64,000 nucleotides of DNA, from contig DAOKYY010000009.1 of assembly GCA_035325905.1 (NCBI GenBank), positions 1 to 64,000 on the forward strand. Direction: 5' to 3'. Under the pieces are notes generated by a model. The model worked only from the letters and a program-made list of their open reading frames with translations. It searched no databases and was not told where the DNA came from. The DNA comes from DYGX01 sp035325905 (GTDB lineage Bacteria; Chloroflexota; Anaerolineae; Aggregatilineales; Aggregatilineaceae). This document shows positions 24,238-33,712 of the stretch, in pieces. The position numbers and the translations under genes are program-made. Numbering within the stretch: position 1 is the first letter of the stretch; the number at the start of each line of letters is the position of its first letter.

Positions 24238-25590
24238 TTAGCCCCGGATCAACTTCGGGATGTCCTTGAATTTCGGTGTCTTGCCCATCAGCAGCGTGTT
24301 GACGCGGAACAGCCGCCCCGATAGCCAGATCACGAAGATGACCGTCAGCACGAGCAGGCCGATGCTGAGCGCTAGCTCGCCCGCTGGGATGCTCGTCACC
24401 GAGGCGCGCATGATCATCGACAGCGGCGCGGTCAGCGGGAAGATGCTCAGCGCGGTCGCGACGGACCCGTTTGGCTCCTCGGCGAACATCGTCAGGAAGA
24501 AGAACGGCACCGCCGCCGGGAGCGTGACGAACGTGACGTAGTTCTGGCTCTCGCGGACGGACGTGGTCAGCGCGCCGATGGCGGCCATCAGGCTGCCGAA
24601 CATCAGGAAGCCGAGGATGAAGTAGACGATCGCGATCACCAGCGACTCAGGGTTGATCTCGAAGCCTTGCAGCACGCCGAACGTATCGCCTGCCCGGCTC
24701 ATGATAAACAGCGCCGTGCCGAGCAGCGTCGCGACCTGGATCAGCGACGCGAGGCCCATCGCCAGGATTTTGCCGAGCAGTAGCGGCACCGGCGGAACTG
24801 ACGACAGGATGATCTCGATCACGCGCGATTCTTTCTCTTGCACGACGCTCTGCATCAGATAGCCGCCGCCCCAGAACAGGCTCAGCATCAGGATCAGCCC
24901 GAACGCGTAGGTCAGCGCGAAGTTGTCGTTTTCGTTGGCGTCGGCCACCTCGCCCTCAGTCAGGCTGTGCGTGACCAGCGTCGCCGGGCCGCGCAGCCGC
25001 AGGTACAGCTTCTCGTATGAGGCGGGGTCGGCGTCGCGCAGCAGGGTGGCGACGACAAAGTTCTCTATCAGCGCGCTGGCGCGTTGGCCGGTGTCGATCG
25101 TCAGGCTCGGCACGTACAGGTCGATCTCGCCGCTGTCCACGTAGTCTTCAGGGATGACATACAGCGCCTCGATCTCGCCTGCGTCGAGCGCCGCCGTCCC
25201 CGCGCTCCGTGACTCGTAGTGGAGGACGCTGTCGCGCAGGCAGTACGGCGAGCTGATACGCTTGATCAGCTCGGCGCTGATGGACTGGATTTCGTCCGGT
25301 GTGACCTGGCAGCTTTCCGGCTCGCCGGGGTAGCTCTCCGGCGGCGGGAACAGGCCCTGCGTCGTCTGATCCACATAGCCGATTTTCGTCGTGCCGGTCT
25401 GCTCGGCCTCGTCCACGAACGGGCTGAGCGGCTCGTCAGCTTCCCCATCGCTGGTCGTCTCTTTGATCGTCTGGTAGCCGAAGAACAGGACCAGCGCCAG
25501 CGCCGGCAGGCCGAACGTCAGCAGGGTATAGGCTTTGCGGCGGAACTGCATCCGCAGCTCGTAGCGAAACACATCGATCCAGCGGTTCAT
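24238..25590 (-). CDS. ABC-2 type (NatB-like) transporter permease
   Basis: A 450-aa membrane protein. One N-terminal helix (YTLLTFGLPALALVLFFGY) is followed by an extracytoplasmic domain of about 200 residues, then about five C-terminal helices. The motif VVQEKESRVIEIILSSVPPVPLLLGKI is the ABC-2 coupling region of NatB-type permeases. It forms an exporter with the second permease and the ATPase upstream. NatAB-type systems export Na+, drugs or peptides; the substrate here is unknown. The start ATG 25590 has GGGAG upstream; a start 10 codons earlier would overlap the preceding gene. Confidence 0.85.
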   Translation of the reverse strand: MNRWIDVFRYELRMQFRRKAYTLLTFGLPALALVLFFGYQTIKETTSDGEADEPLSPFVDEAEQTGTTKIGYVDQTTQGLFPPPESYPGEPESCQVTPDEIQSISAELIKRISSPYCLRDSVLHYESRSAGTAALDAGEIEALYVIPEDYVDSGEIDLYVPSLTIDTGQRASALIENFVVATLLRDADPASYEKLYLRLRGPATLVTHSLTEGEVADANENDNFALTYAFGLILMLSLFWGGGYLMQSVVQEKESRVIEIILSSVPPVPLLLGKILAMGLASLIQVATLLGTALFIMSRAGDTFGVLQGFEINPESLVIAIVYFILGFLMFGSLMAAIGALTTSVRESQNYVTFVTLPAAVPFFFLTMFAEEPNGSVATALSIFPLTAPLSMIMRASVTSIPAGELALSIGLLVLTVIFVIWLSGRLFRVNTLLMGKTPKFKDIPKLIRG

Positions 25591-25600
25591 CCTCTGCTCC

Positions 25601-26944
25601 CTACCTGGCTGCCGGGCCATCCGCTGCGCCGCCGCCCGCGGTCGTCAGCGCGACGCGCCCCTCGCGGACCGCGCGCCAGAACTCGCGCGGGGTCAGGCGC
25701 TTGCCGTACATCAACATCCCGAGCCGGAAGACCTTGGTCGCGGCCCACATCACGATCAGCACCGAGACGACCTGGATCGCCACGCTGAGCACGATCTGCC
25801 AGAGCGGCACGTTCGTCATGCCGAAGCGCAGGATCAGCCCGGTCGCCGCCGTGAACGGAAAGAAGCTGAAAAACATCGGCAGCGGGCCGTTGGGGTTGGT
25901 GAAGAAGGTCACAATCAGGGCTATCGGCGCGACGTTGACGAAGCTGAAAATCCCGGCCACCTGCCGGCTCTCCGCCTCGGCGGTGACTGACGCGCCGATG
26001 CCGAGCATGACCGACGCGAACAACAGGAAATTGATCACGAACAGCACCACGAACAGGGCGATATCCAGCGGCGCGAAACGCACCCCGCTGGCGAACTCGC
26101 GCGCGTCCTCGTTGAGCAGGATGATCAGCAGCCCGGCGCCCAGCCACAGCCCGATCTGCGTGAAGGAGAGCGCCGCCAGCCCCAGCATCTTGCCCCACAG
26201 CAGCTCGCCGGGGCGGACGCTGGTCGCCAGGATTTCCATCATGCGGTTTTCTTTTTCCTCGACGACGCCGCTCATCAGGAACTGGGCGGTCGTGCTGGAG
26301 GCGATGAAATAGATGAACACGAAGATGAACGGCAGCATCATGCGGCCGACCAGCGCCGGTTCGCTTAGCTCTTCGCCGGTGTCGATGTCGCGGATGACCT
26401 CTTCGACCGGGTTCGCGAGGCGGTCGGGCGGCACCGGCACCGAGTCCGGCACGATCGCGGAAAGTTGCCGGCGCATGAACGCGGTGACATTGCGCGACAG
26501 CGCCGCCGGGATGTTACCTTTAGTGTAGAGATCGACCTGCCCGGTCAGGATATAGTCGTCCGCGATCACCAGGTACCCGTCGAGGTCGCCCGCGTCAAAC
26601 TGCTGGCGGGCAGCTTCTTCCAGCGCGGCGAAGTACGCCTCGCGCGCTGCCGGGTCGTCCCCTTCTGGCGCGACGAGCGCCGGATCAGTCACCCGCACGT
26701 ATTCCGGCGCGTCCTCGTCGCCCGGCGGGACGCTCAGGTCGGTCACGACACCGGCCCGGTCGACCACGCCGATCCGGTTGAATTCCGCCAGATTCGTCTC
26801 GCGGCCAACGGTGAAGCGGATGATCAGGAACATCGCCGCCAGCGTCAGCAGCGGCACGCCGAACGCGGTGAATAGGAAGCTCTTGCGCTTGAAATTGAAC
26901 ACGTACTCGCGCTTGAGCACGAGCAGCATCTTGTTCCAGGACAT
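25601..26944 (-). CDS. ABC-2 type (NatB-like) transporter permease, second subunit
   Basis: A 447-aa paralogue of the neighbouring permease. It has an N-terminal helix (SFLFTAFGVPLLTLAAMFLII), an extracytoplasmic domain (about 50-220) and a C-terminal helix bundle. GVVEEKENRMMEILATSVRPGELLWGK is the coupling motif, quoted here in shortened form as VVEEKENRMMEILATS. The two permeases probably form a heterodimer served by one ATPase. The gene starts 3 bp after the ATPase stop, so the three genes are one operon. Confidence 0.85.
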   Translation of the reverse strand: MSWNKMLLVLKREYVFNFKRKSFLFTAFGVPLLTLAAMFLIIRFTVGRETNLAEFNRIGVVDRAGVVTDLSVPPGDEDAPEYVRVTDPALVAPEGDDPAAREAYFAALEEAARQQFDAGDLDGYLVIADDYILTGQVDLYTKGNIPAALSRNVTAFMRRQLSAIVPDSVPVPPDRLANPVEEVIRDIDTGEELSEPALVGRMMLPFIFVFIYFIASSTTAQFLMSGVVEEKENRMMEILATSVRPGELLWGKMLGLAALSFTQIGLWLGAGLLIILLNEDAREFASGVRFAPLDIALFVVLFVINFLLFASVMLGIGASVTAEAESRQVAGIFSFVNVAPIALIVTFFTNPNGPLPMFFSFFPFTAATGLILRFGMTNVPLWQIVLSVAIQVVSVLIVMWAATKVFRLGMLMYGKRLTPREFWRAVREGRVALTTAGGGAADGPAAR

Positions 26945-26947
26945 CGC

Positions 26948-27910
26948 TCAGCCCCCGTTGCGCGCAGCGCCGTGACTGTTGCCGTTGTTGTGGTTGCTCC
27001 CGCTGGCGACCTGGATGAAGATCTCAGTCAGGCTGGGGACGGCTAGCTCGAAGCGGCGCACGTGATAGGCAGGGTCTACGGCCACGGCGTGCATGATCTG
27101 GTCCGGCGCGACGCCGTCCGCCAGGTGCAGCGTGACCTCGCGCCCGGTTTCCGAGACATCCACTTTGCCGACGCCGGGCAGCGCGGCCCAGTCGCCGGTG
27201 CCTTCCACGACGACCGCGTTCTCGGCGAAGCGCTCGCGCACTTCCTGCACGCTGCCGTACAGCACGCGCCGCCCGTGATCGATCATCAACAGGCGGTCAG
27301 CCATTTCCTCGATGTAGTTCATCTGGTGCGTGGACATCACGATCGTAACGCCCTCGCGGTTCATGTCGTACAGCAGGTCTTTGATCATCTGCGTGTTAAC
27401 CGGGTCCAGCCCCGAAAATGGCTCGTCGATGATCACCAGAGCGGGGCGGTGCAGCACGGTCGCGATAATCTGGACCTTTTGCTGCATCCCTTTGCTCAGC
27501 TCGCTAACCTTGCTTTTGGCGTTCGCCTCCAGCCCGACTTGCTGGAGCATCGCCGTCGCGCGGCGCTGCGCCTCGGCGCGGGGAACGCCTTTGAGCTGCG
27601 CGAGGTACGTCAGCACGTCCAGCACGGGCACATCGCGGTACAGCCCGCGCTCCTCCGGCAGATACCCGATGCGATCTTTGGTGGCGTCGGTGAGCGGCCC
27701 GCCGAGAATCTCGATCGAGCCGGTGTCGGGTTTGAGAATATCCAGGATCATGCGCAGCGTGGTCGTCTTTCCCGCGCCGTTCGGTCCGAGCATGGCGAAA
27801 ATCTCGCCGGGGCGGACCTCGAACGTCAGGTCGTCGACCGCCGTGAAGCTGCCGTAGCGTTTCGTGACGTTCTGGACGCAGATCGCGCAGTGATTTGAAG
27901 AAGCGTTCAT
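26948..27910 (-). CDS. ABC transporter ATP-binding protein (NatA-like)
   Basis: A 320-aa ATPase. Walker A is GPNGAGKTT (about 43-51), the Q-loop region is IGYLPEERGLY, the signature is the variant ELSKGMQQK, Walker B is ALVIIDEPFSGLDP, and the switch His is in STHQMN. A C-terminal accessory domain of about 90 residues follows, as in NatA/CcmA-like exporters (DUF4162 type). The Asn/Gly-rich tail is unstructured. AAGGAG lies 7 nt before the ATG at 27910. It powers the two NatB-like permeases encoded just downstream. Confidence 0.9.
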   Translation of the reverse strand: MNASSNHCAICVQNVTKRYGSFTAVDDLTFEVRPGEIFAMLGPNGAGKTTTLRMILDILKPDTGSIEILGGPLTDATKDRIGYLPEERGLYRDVPVLDVLTYLAQLKGVPRAEAQRRATAMLQQVGLEANAKSKVSELSKGMQQKVQIIATVLHRPALVIIDEPFSGLDPVNTQMIKDLLYDMNREGVTIVMSTHQMNYIEEMADRLLMIDHGRRVLYGSVQEVRERFAENAVVVEGTGDWAALPGVGKVDVSETGREVTLHLADGVAPDQIMHAVAVDPAYHVRRFELAVPSLTEIFIQVASGSNHNNGNSHGAARNGG

Positions 27911-28226
27911 CAAGCTGCTCCTTGCAGAGATGTAACGGAGATAACGCTCAGGGTGGGTTGGTGATGCAGGATAGGACCCCCTACCGTCGATCCTGTGAAT
28001 ATATACGTCCCAGCCAGCCTGTTCGTTGCGCGATTGTACCACAGGTCGCCGGTCCGGTCGCCGCCCGGCAGCGCGCGGCAGGCCAGGTGTTTCGGCTCGA
28101 AAGCTAGCGGGGCGAGGTTTGGGTTTGCGCGGAGTTTCTCGCTACAATCGGCGGTAAAGCTGCGTCTTCGGGACTCCACGGCAGCCCGACGCGAGCGACG
28201 GAGCGGACACCAGAGAGGATACCCCG
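27911..28226. other. Divergent intergenic region between the ABC operon and GH57 gene
   Basis: No gene is visible. A TACAAT box lies on the minus strand at 28038-28033, without a good -35. A TATATAT stretch lies at about 28000-28006. A rightward promoter lies at 28119-28148. Confidence 0.5.
28119..28148 (+). promoter_or_regulatory. Promoter candidate of the GH57 branching-enzyme gene
   Basis: TTGGGT (28119-28124) and TACAAT (28143-28148) are 18 bp apart. The leader would be about 72 nt. Confidence 0.4.
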
Positions 28227-30098
28227 ATGAGTGCCCTTGGCGCGTTCACCTTTGTCTTGCACAGTCACTTGCCCTACGCCCGGCTGGCGGGGCGCTGGCC
28301 GCACGGCGAGGAATGGATTCACGAGGCCGCCAGCGGAACCTACATTCCGCTGCTCGACGCGCTCTACGACCTGCGCGACGAAGGCGTCCCCTACCGGCTC
28401 ACGGTCGGGATCACGCCTGTTCTGGCCGAGCAGCTGGCCGACGCGGACGTTCTGAACAACCTTGACCACTACCTCGATGACAAGATCGCGCGCGCCAAGC
28501 AGGATGTGCTGCGTTTTCGCGGCGAGGAAGAGGCCGCCGGTGTGCCACGCGAGGAAGCCGAGGAAGGCGATCTGCCGCCGGTCGATCGCGCGGCGGTCGA
28601 GCGCGCCCGCGCGCTTGCCGACGCGCTCGGCGATGAAGAGCTTGACGACGAGGGCGGAGACGACCTGATTGCGCCGCTGGAGCCGAAGCCCTGGTGGGTC
28701 GGCCACAAGCACCTCGAATACCTTGCCGGGTTCTACCAGCAGTATTACGAGCGCATCAAGGACTCGTTCGACCGGCGCTACAACCGCGATTTGCTTGGCG
28801 CGTTCAAGCAGCTTCAGGACGAGGGGTACATCGAGATCACGACCAGCGCGGCGACGCACGGCTATCTGCCGCTGCTGGGCCGCGACAGCGCCATTCGCGG
28901 CCAGCTTCACACCGGCGTGCAGAGCTATCGCCACTACTTCGGGCGCGACCCGCGCGGCATCTGGCTGCCGGAATGCGCCTATCGCCCCGCGTATTACGAC
29001 GCGACGGGCGCTATCCGCCCCGGCATCGAGGCGTTCGTGCGCCAGGAAGGGCTGAAGGTTTTCTTCAGCGAGACGCACCTGATCACCGGCGGCGCGCCGG
29101 TCGGCGTGGCGGCCGGCGAGGCGATTGGCCCCTACGGCGAGATCAAGCGCCGCTACCTGGTGCCGATGTCCGCCAAGCCCACCCCCGCCGAGCCGCTGAC
29201 CACCTTCCGCGCCTATTACGTCAGCGACACGACCGCCGGGCCGCGCGCCGATCAGCACAGCGGCGTCGCGGTCATCGGGCGCAACAATGAGACCGGGCAG
29301 CGCGTCTGGTCGGCGGATTGGGGCTATCCGGGCGATTTCGACTACCGCGAGTTCCACCGCAAGGACGGCATCAGCGGCCTGCAATACTGGCGCGTGACCG
29401 GCGCGAAGGTCGATCTGGGCGACAAAGACTTCTATCACCCCGAATGGGCCGCCAACAAGGTGCGGATGCACGCCCAGGACTTCGCGGCGCTGGTCGAGCG
29501 CATCGTCGAGGCGCAGCACGACAGCGGCGAAGGCTACGGCATCATCGCCTCGAACTACGACACCGAGCTATTCGGCCACTGGTGGTTCGAGGGCGTCGAG
29601 TGGCTCAAGCAGGTGCTGCGTCTGCTGGCCCACAACCCGAAAATCGATCTCGTCACCGCCTCCGGGTACATCGAGGAACACCCGCCGCAGCAGGTCATCC
29701 ACCTGCCGGAAGGGAGCTGGGGGGCGGGCGGCAACCACTTCACCTGGGACAACAACGACACGCACTGGATGTGGAAGCCGATCCACGAGGCCGAGCGCCG
29801 GATGGAGCGGCTCGCCAACGAGCACAAGGGCCGCTTCGACGACGAGGCGTATCGCGGCGTGCTGAACCAGGCGGCCCGCGAGCTGCTGCTGCTCGAAAGC
29901 TCCGACTGGCCGTTCCTGGTCACGACCGGGCAAGCGCGGCAGTACGCGATCCAGCGTTTCAGCCAGCACCTCGAGCGCTTCAACGAGCTGGCCGACAGCG
30001 TCGAGCGCGGCCAGCCGGACGGCGCGCTCGCGGCCCGGCTGTGGGAGCGCGACCGGCTGTTCCCGGACATCGACTATCGCTGGTGGGCGACCCGCTGA
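28227..30098 (+). CDS. GH57-family 1,4-alpha-glucan branching enzyme
   Basis: A 623-aa cytoplasmic glycoside hydrolase of family 57, DUF1957 type. The five conserved regions are present: HSHLPYAR (about 12), a TSAATHGYLPLL block (about 207), IWLPECAY with nucleophile Glu249, then SNYDTELFGHWWFEG with acid/base Asp445, and a WGAGGNHFTWDNNDTHW block. It transfers alpha-glucan chains from 1,4 to 1,6 linkage, giving branched glycogen. The family is usually near 530 aa; an acidic insertion of about 60 residues (VLRFRGEEEAAG to DDEGGDDLI, about 93-150) accounts for most of the excess. It heads a glycogen gene cluster, with glgA, glgC and a debranching enzyme within 10 kb. Confidence 0.88.
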   Translation: MSALGAFTFVLHSHLPYARLAGRWPHGEEWIHEAASGTYIPLLDALYDLRDEGVPYRLTVGITPVLAEQLADADVLNNLDHYLDDKIARAKQDVLRFRGEEEAAGVPREEAEEGDLPPVDRAAVERARALADALGDEELDDEGGDDLIAPLEPKPWWVGHKHLEYLAGFYQQYYERIKDSFDRRYNRDLLGAFKQLQDEGYIEITTSAATHGYLPLLGRDSAIRGQLHTGVQSYRHYFGRDPRGIWLPECAYRPAYYDATGAIRPGIEAFVRQEGLKVFFSETHLITGGAPVGVAAGEAIGPYGEIKRRYLVPMSAKPTPAEPLTTFRAYYVSDTTAGPRADQHSGVAVIGRNNETGQRVWSADWGYPGDFDYREFHRKDGISGLQYWRVTGAKVDLGDKDFYHPEWAANKVRMHAQDFAALVERIVEAQHDSGEGYGIIASNYDTELFGHWWFEGVEWLKQVLRLLAHNPKIDLVTASGYIEEHPPQQVIHLPEGSWGAGGNHFTWDNNDTHWMWKPIHEAERRMERLANEHKGRFDDEAYRGVLNQAARELLLLESSDWPFLVTTGQARQYAIQRFSQHLERFNELADSVERGQPDGALAARLWERDRLFPDIDYRWWATR

Positions 30099-30128
30099 TC
30101 GAGGCGCGGCGTGAATACAGAGAACCGG

Positions 30129-30162
30129 CAGGGGCGGCGAGCAGTCGCCCCTGTGTTGTTGA
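30129..30162 (+). terminator. Terminator of the GH57 gene
   Basis: CAGGGGCG (30129-30136) pairs perfectly with CGCCCCTG (30146-30153), followed by TGTTGTTG. It sits between convergent genes. Confidence 0.6.
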
Positions 30163-30169
30163 ATGAAGC

Positions 30170-31240
30170 TCATGCTTGTTCGGGCCGGCGCGCCCAGACG
30201 AAGACCGCGTTGGCGGAGGTGTCGTGACGGCGCGCGGTGAGCGCGGCGACGGCGTCAAACAGGTAATTCGCCGCCTGGCGCAGCACGCGGCGCGGCAGCG
30301 ACACCGGCGGCAAGGGCGGAACGCCCGGCCCCGGCGCGGCACCGAAGCGGGCCGGTCCCGCGCCGCCGCGCATGGCGCGCAAGTCGCGCAGCGGATTGGG
30401 CGGCGGCACATCCGGCAGATAGCCGTCGATTGCCAGCAATTCCAGACCCAGATCGCGCACCAGCCGCCGCAGCAGCGCGGGCCGGAAATACGTCAGATGC
30501 TCGATGATGAATCCGCGCCAGGGCTGCCCCAGCCAGCGCGCCAGCCGCGCCTCGGCGCTGTCCACATTGGGCGCGTCGAACATCAGCACGCCGCCCGGCT
30601 TGAGCAGCGCCGCCGCGTCGCGCAGAAAATCGACCGGCGCGCGCACGTGCTCGATCACGTGGATCAGCGTCACGGCGTCCAGCGAGCCGGGCGGCAGGCC
30701 CATTGTACGGAAATCGCCGTGATGAATCGGCGCGCCCAGCGCCCGGCTGGCGTGCTGCGCCGCGTAGGCGGACAGCTCCGCGCCGTCGATCCGCCAGCCG
30801 CGCGCCTGCGCCTGGATCAGGAGCTGCCCCGCGCCGCAGCCGATGTCGAGCAGGTGGGGCTGTGGCGCGCGCACAAAGCGGCTGAGCGCGTCGAGATAGT
30901 AGCGCACCTGCCCGGCCTGGTCGCTCTCGAACATCTCGGCGGCGCTGGCCGCGTAGACCGCGTCGTAAAAACGCTCAACCGCCCGCTCCGTCAGGCGCGG
31001 ATTCATGTACACCAGCCCGCAGCCCTGGCACTCCACCAGGTGAATCGCGTGCCCGTCCAGCGCCAGAACCGACGCGCCGAGCCGGTGCATCGGCCAGGGC
31101 AGCCGCTCCGGCGGGGGAAGCGTGCCGACGCGCCGCGCGTTAGCCTGCCCGCAGACATCGCATACGACGCGCTCCAGGTCAGGCGCGACCGGGTGGGGAT
31201 CAAGAATACTGTGACTGCGTGGCTGAAACGGCGAAGACAT
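30170..31240 (-). CDS. SAM methyltransferase with N-terminal zinc-ribbon-like domain
   Basis: A 356-aa protein. The N-terminal 90 residues hold two CxxC pairs (VVCDVCGQ and VECQGCGLVYMNPR), a zinc-binding module common in sugar and natural-product C-methyltransferases. A methyltransferase domain follows with motif I LLDIGCGAGQLL (about 133-144), VIEHVRAP and a LKPGGVLMFDAPN strand. The C-terminal part contains a Pro/Gly-rich stretch. The substrate may be a glycan or lipid-linked sugar by analogy. It is a single leftward gene inside the glycogen cluster, without obvious link to glycogen. Confidence 0.82.
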   Translation of the reverse strand: MSSPFQPRSHSILDPHPVAPDLERVVCDVCGQANARRVGTLPPPERLPWPMHRLGASVLALDGHAIHLVECQGCGLVYMNPRLTERAVERFYDAVYAASAAEMFESDQAGQVRYYLDALSRFVRAPQPHLLDIGCGAGQLLIQAQARGWRIDGAELSAYAAQHASRALGAPIHHGDFRTMGLPPGSLDAVTLIHVIEHVRAPVDFLRDAAALLKPGGVLMFDAPNVDSAEARLARWLGQPWRGFIIEHLTYFRPALLRRLVRDLGLELLAIDGYLPDVPPPNPLRDLRAMRGGAGPARFGAAPGPGVPPLPPVSLPRRVLRQAANYLFDAVAALTARRHDTSANAVFVWARRPEQA

Positions 31241-31322
31241 AGGCTGCTCGCTGGCGGAAGAGTGGGCGCGCTGCTCTCAATTCTACCATTTTCGGCGCTT
31301 CGTGCGGCGCGCTAACTGAGGC

Positions 31323-31328
31323 TATAAT
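31323..31328 (+). promoter_or_regulatory. -10 element upstream of glgA
   Basis: A perfect TATAAT lies 60 bp before the glgA ATG. The best -35 at 18 bp is only TTCGTG, so the promoter is tentative. Confidence 0.35.
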
Positions 31329-31387
31329 TCAGCGCAGATTGGCCGGTCAGCGTGACGCCCAACCGCACACTCAGGAGCGAGTGATCT

Positions 31388-32899
31388 ATGCGCGTGCTCT
31401 TTATCTCGGCCGAGATGGCCCCGTTCGCCAAGACCGGCGGGCTGGGGGACGTGGTCGGCAGCCTGCCGGCGGTCCTGCGCGCCAAAGGCGTGGATGCGCG
31501 CGTGCTGATCCCGCTGCACGGCCCGATTCGGGCCACGTTTGGCGACCGCCTGGAGCGCCTGTTCTCCTTCACGTTCTCGCGCCGCGCCGGAACTGCGGAC
31601 ATCCACATCTACACCACCGAGCAGGACGGCGTGCCGGTCTACTTCATGGAGAGCTGGCCGTTCTTTGGAGAGGGCGACAGCGTCTACACCGACATCGACT
31701 GGGACCGCGAGCGGTTCGTCTTCTTCGGGCAGGCGGCGCTGGCGGTCGCTTGGGAGCTGGGGCAGGGCCATCACGGCGGCGCGCCGTGGAGGCCGGACGT
31801 GCTCCACGCGCACGACTGGCACACCGCGCTCGTCCCGTTTCTGCTGCACGAGGCGCGCTACCAGCCGGGTTGGGAAGGCGTCGCCAGCGTGCTGACGATC
31901 CACAACATGGCCTATCAGGGGTGGGACGCGGGCGGTTATTTGTGGATGGCGGGCGTGCCGGGCCGCCACAACCCGCACCTGGTCTACCAGAACAAGACCG
32001 ATAACCTGCTCGGCATCGGGCTGGCCTACGCCGACAAGCTCAACACCGTCAGCCCGCGCCACGCCATCGAGCTGCACTATCCGCGCTTTGGAGAAGGGCT
32101 GGAGGGGCTGGTCTGGGTGCGCGACGGCGATTTCGCCGGCATCCTGAACGGGCTGGATATGCAGCGCAACAACCCGGCCACCGACCGCGCGCTGCCTTTT
32201 CCCTTTGACTGGCATACCTTCCGCACGCGGCGGATCGAGAACAAGCGCGCGCTGCAACGCGAGTTCGGGCTGGAGCAGGTGGACGACGCGCCGATTATCG
32301 CGATCGTCAGCCGGCTGGTCGAGCAGAAGGGGATGGATTTCGCCGCCGAGGGGCTGCGCTGGGTTCTGGCCGAGACGAACGCGCAGTTGATCGTGCTTGG
32401 CACCGGCAAAGCCGAGATCGAGCAGGAGATGCGCCAGCTGGAGTGGGACTTCGGCTGGAAGGCGAAGGCGTACATCGGCTACAACGCCGGCCTCGCCCAG
32501 CGGATCTACGGCGGCGCGGATATGCTGCTGGTGCCCAGCCGCTACGAGCCGTGCGGCCTGACGCAGATGCTCGCCATGCGCTACGGCGCGCTGCCGGTCG
32601 TGCGCGAGACGGGCGGGCTGGCCGATACGGTCGCCAACTACGACGACGGCCCTGCCGACCGGGGCACCGGTTTCGTTTTTCTGTGGGAGGAGCCGGAAGC
32701 CGTGCGCCACACGCTGCGCTGGGCGATCGACACCTACCGCCATCGCCGCCCGGCCTGGGAGCGGATGCAGGAGCGCGCCATGCGCACCGACTGGAGCTGG
32801 GACCGGCCGGTGCAGCAGTACATCGCGCTGTACGAGCAGGCGCTGCGCAAAGCTGGGCGCGGCGATGTGGGCCTGACCGAGCTGGCGCGGGCGCACTGA
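31388..32899 (+). CDS. glgA: Glycogen synthase GlgA
   Basis: A 503-aa GT5 glycosyltransferase that extends alpha-1,4-glucan from ADP-glucose. The N-terminal motif LFISAEMAPFAKTGGLGDVV contains the KTGGL loop that binds ADP-glucose. Other features are HAHDWHTALVPF, LTIHNMAYQG, IAIVSRLVEQKGMD and the C-terminal E-x7-E region PSRYEPCGLTQMLAMRYG. Length fits the family. It works with GlgC (33910) as donor supplier and the GH57 branching enzyme (28227). AGGAG lies before the ATG. Confidence 0.95.
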   Translation: MRVLFISAEMAPFAKTGGLGDVVGSLPAVLRAKGVDARVLIPLHGPIRATFGDRLERLFSFTFSRRAGTADIHIYTTEQDGVPVYFMESWPFFGEGDSVYTDIDWDRERFVFFGQAALAVAWELGQGHHGGAPWRPDVLHAHDWHTALVPFLLHEARYQPGWEGVASVLTIHNMAYQGWDAGGYLWMAGVPGRHNPHLVYQNKTDNLLGIGLAYADKLNTVSPRHAIELHYPRFGEGLEGLVWVRDGDFAGILNGLDMQRNNPATDRALPFPFDWHTFRTRRIENKRALQREFGLEQVDDAPIIAIVSRLVEQKGMDFAAEGLRWVLAETNAQLIVLGTGKAEIEQEMRQLEWDFGWKAKAYIGYNAGLAQRIYGGADMLLVPSRYEPCGLTQMLAMRYGALPVVRETGGLADTVANYDDGPADRGTGFVFLWEEPEAVRHTLRWAIDTYRHRRPAWERMQERAMRTDWSWDRPVQQYIALYEQALRKAGRGDVGLTELARAH

Positions 32900-33151
32900 G
32901 AGCATAGCGGTTAGCGATTAGCCGTTGGCGGTGAGCCAAGACCTAAGAGCTAGGCGGCCGGTTGGAACGAGCTGGCGGTGCGGAGGGCGCCGGTTTACCT
33001 CACTCTTAAATCTCCTCTTCGCTAGCAGCGAGGGGACTTCGCACCAGGTCCGCCGCTTTTCTCGCATCTCCATGTTGGAGAAGGGACGAGGGTGAGGTAA
33101 GCTCTTAGCTAACCACTAACGGCTAACCGCTGGTCGCTCAGAAGGGCACGT
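32900..33151. repeat. Composite intergenic palindromic repeat, copy 2
   Basis: The gap between glgA and the next gene is a repeat element. Outer arms AGCGGTTAGCGATTAGCCG (about 32906-32924) and GCTAACCACTAACGGCTAAC (about 33109-33128) are inverted relative to each other. The core runs 32998-33097, from CCTCACTCTTAAATCTCCTC to GACGAGGGTGAGG. It matches copies at 1-204 and 62725-62960. Confidence 0.7.
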
Positions 33152-33673
33152 ATGGTTGAGATCAAGCGCAAGAACCCCGAATACGCAGTCGAGTTCGTGA
33201 CCGCGCTGCCGCTGCAAGAGTGCTTCGACCGGCTGGAGCGTGACCCGGTCGCGCTCAATCATGGGCTGCGCGGGGCGCTGGCGCCGCTGCGCCAGGAAGT
33301 CATCCTGGCCGAGAACCGGACCTTTATCATCGAGCGGCACTTCGCTGGGGCGCTGCACCCGATCCGCTTCGTGGGCAGCCTCGACCCGGACGACTCCGGC
33401 GGGACGTGGGTGCACGGCGGCATCACGCACGACACCGAGAACCAGGTCTTGCTCGAAGGGCTGGTGGTGTTCGTCGTGTTCTTCTTGCTGTCGGTCGCGT
33501 TCTTTGTGGCGCTCAAGACGCGCGGCCTGATCCTGGTCGGGCCGGTGTTTCTGTTCGTGCTGGCGCTGTTTTCGATCCGCTGGCGCGCGCTCCACGCCGC
33601 TACGCTCGACCTGGCGCGCTGGGTCCGGCGCCGCCTGTATCTGACGCGCGAGCAGGTCCGGCGGCCTGGCTGA
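33152..33673 (+). CDS. Two-helix membrane protein, function unknown
   Basis: A 173-aa protein. The N-terminal 95 residues look like a soluble alpha/beta domain (EYAVEFVTALPLQECFDRLE, then TFIIERHFAGALHPIRFVG), perhaps a START/cyclase-like fold. Two adjacent transmembrane helices follow (LVVFVVFFLLSVAFFVAL and LILVGPVFLFVLALFSI), with a basic C-terminal tail (WVRRRLYLTREQVRRPG). AGAAGGG lies before the ATG and falls at the edge of the repeat element. No family was recognised. Confidence 0.65.
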   Translation: MVEIKRKNPEYAVEFVTALPLQECFDRLERDPVALNHGLRGALAPLRQEVILAENRTFIIERHFAGALHPIRFVGSLDPDDSGGTWVHGGITHDTENQVLLEGLVVFVVFFLLSVAFFVALKTRGLILVGPVFLFVLALFSIRWRALHAATLDLARWVRRRLYLTREQVRRPG

Positions 33674-33703
33674 GCGCGCGGCGTGCGCAAACACCCGCGA
33701 ATT

Positions 33704-33712
33704 TGCTATACT
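33704..33712 (+). promoter_or_regulatory. Extended -10 promoter of glgC
   Basis: TGC-TATACT forms an extended -10 element; the -35 at 17 bp (TGCGCA) is weak. The transcript would carry a leader of about 190 nt before the ATG at 33910. Confidence 0.4.
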
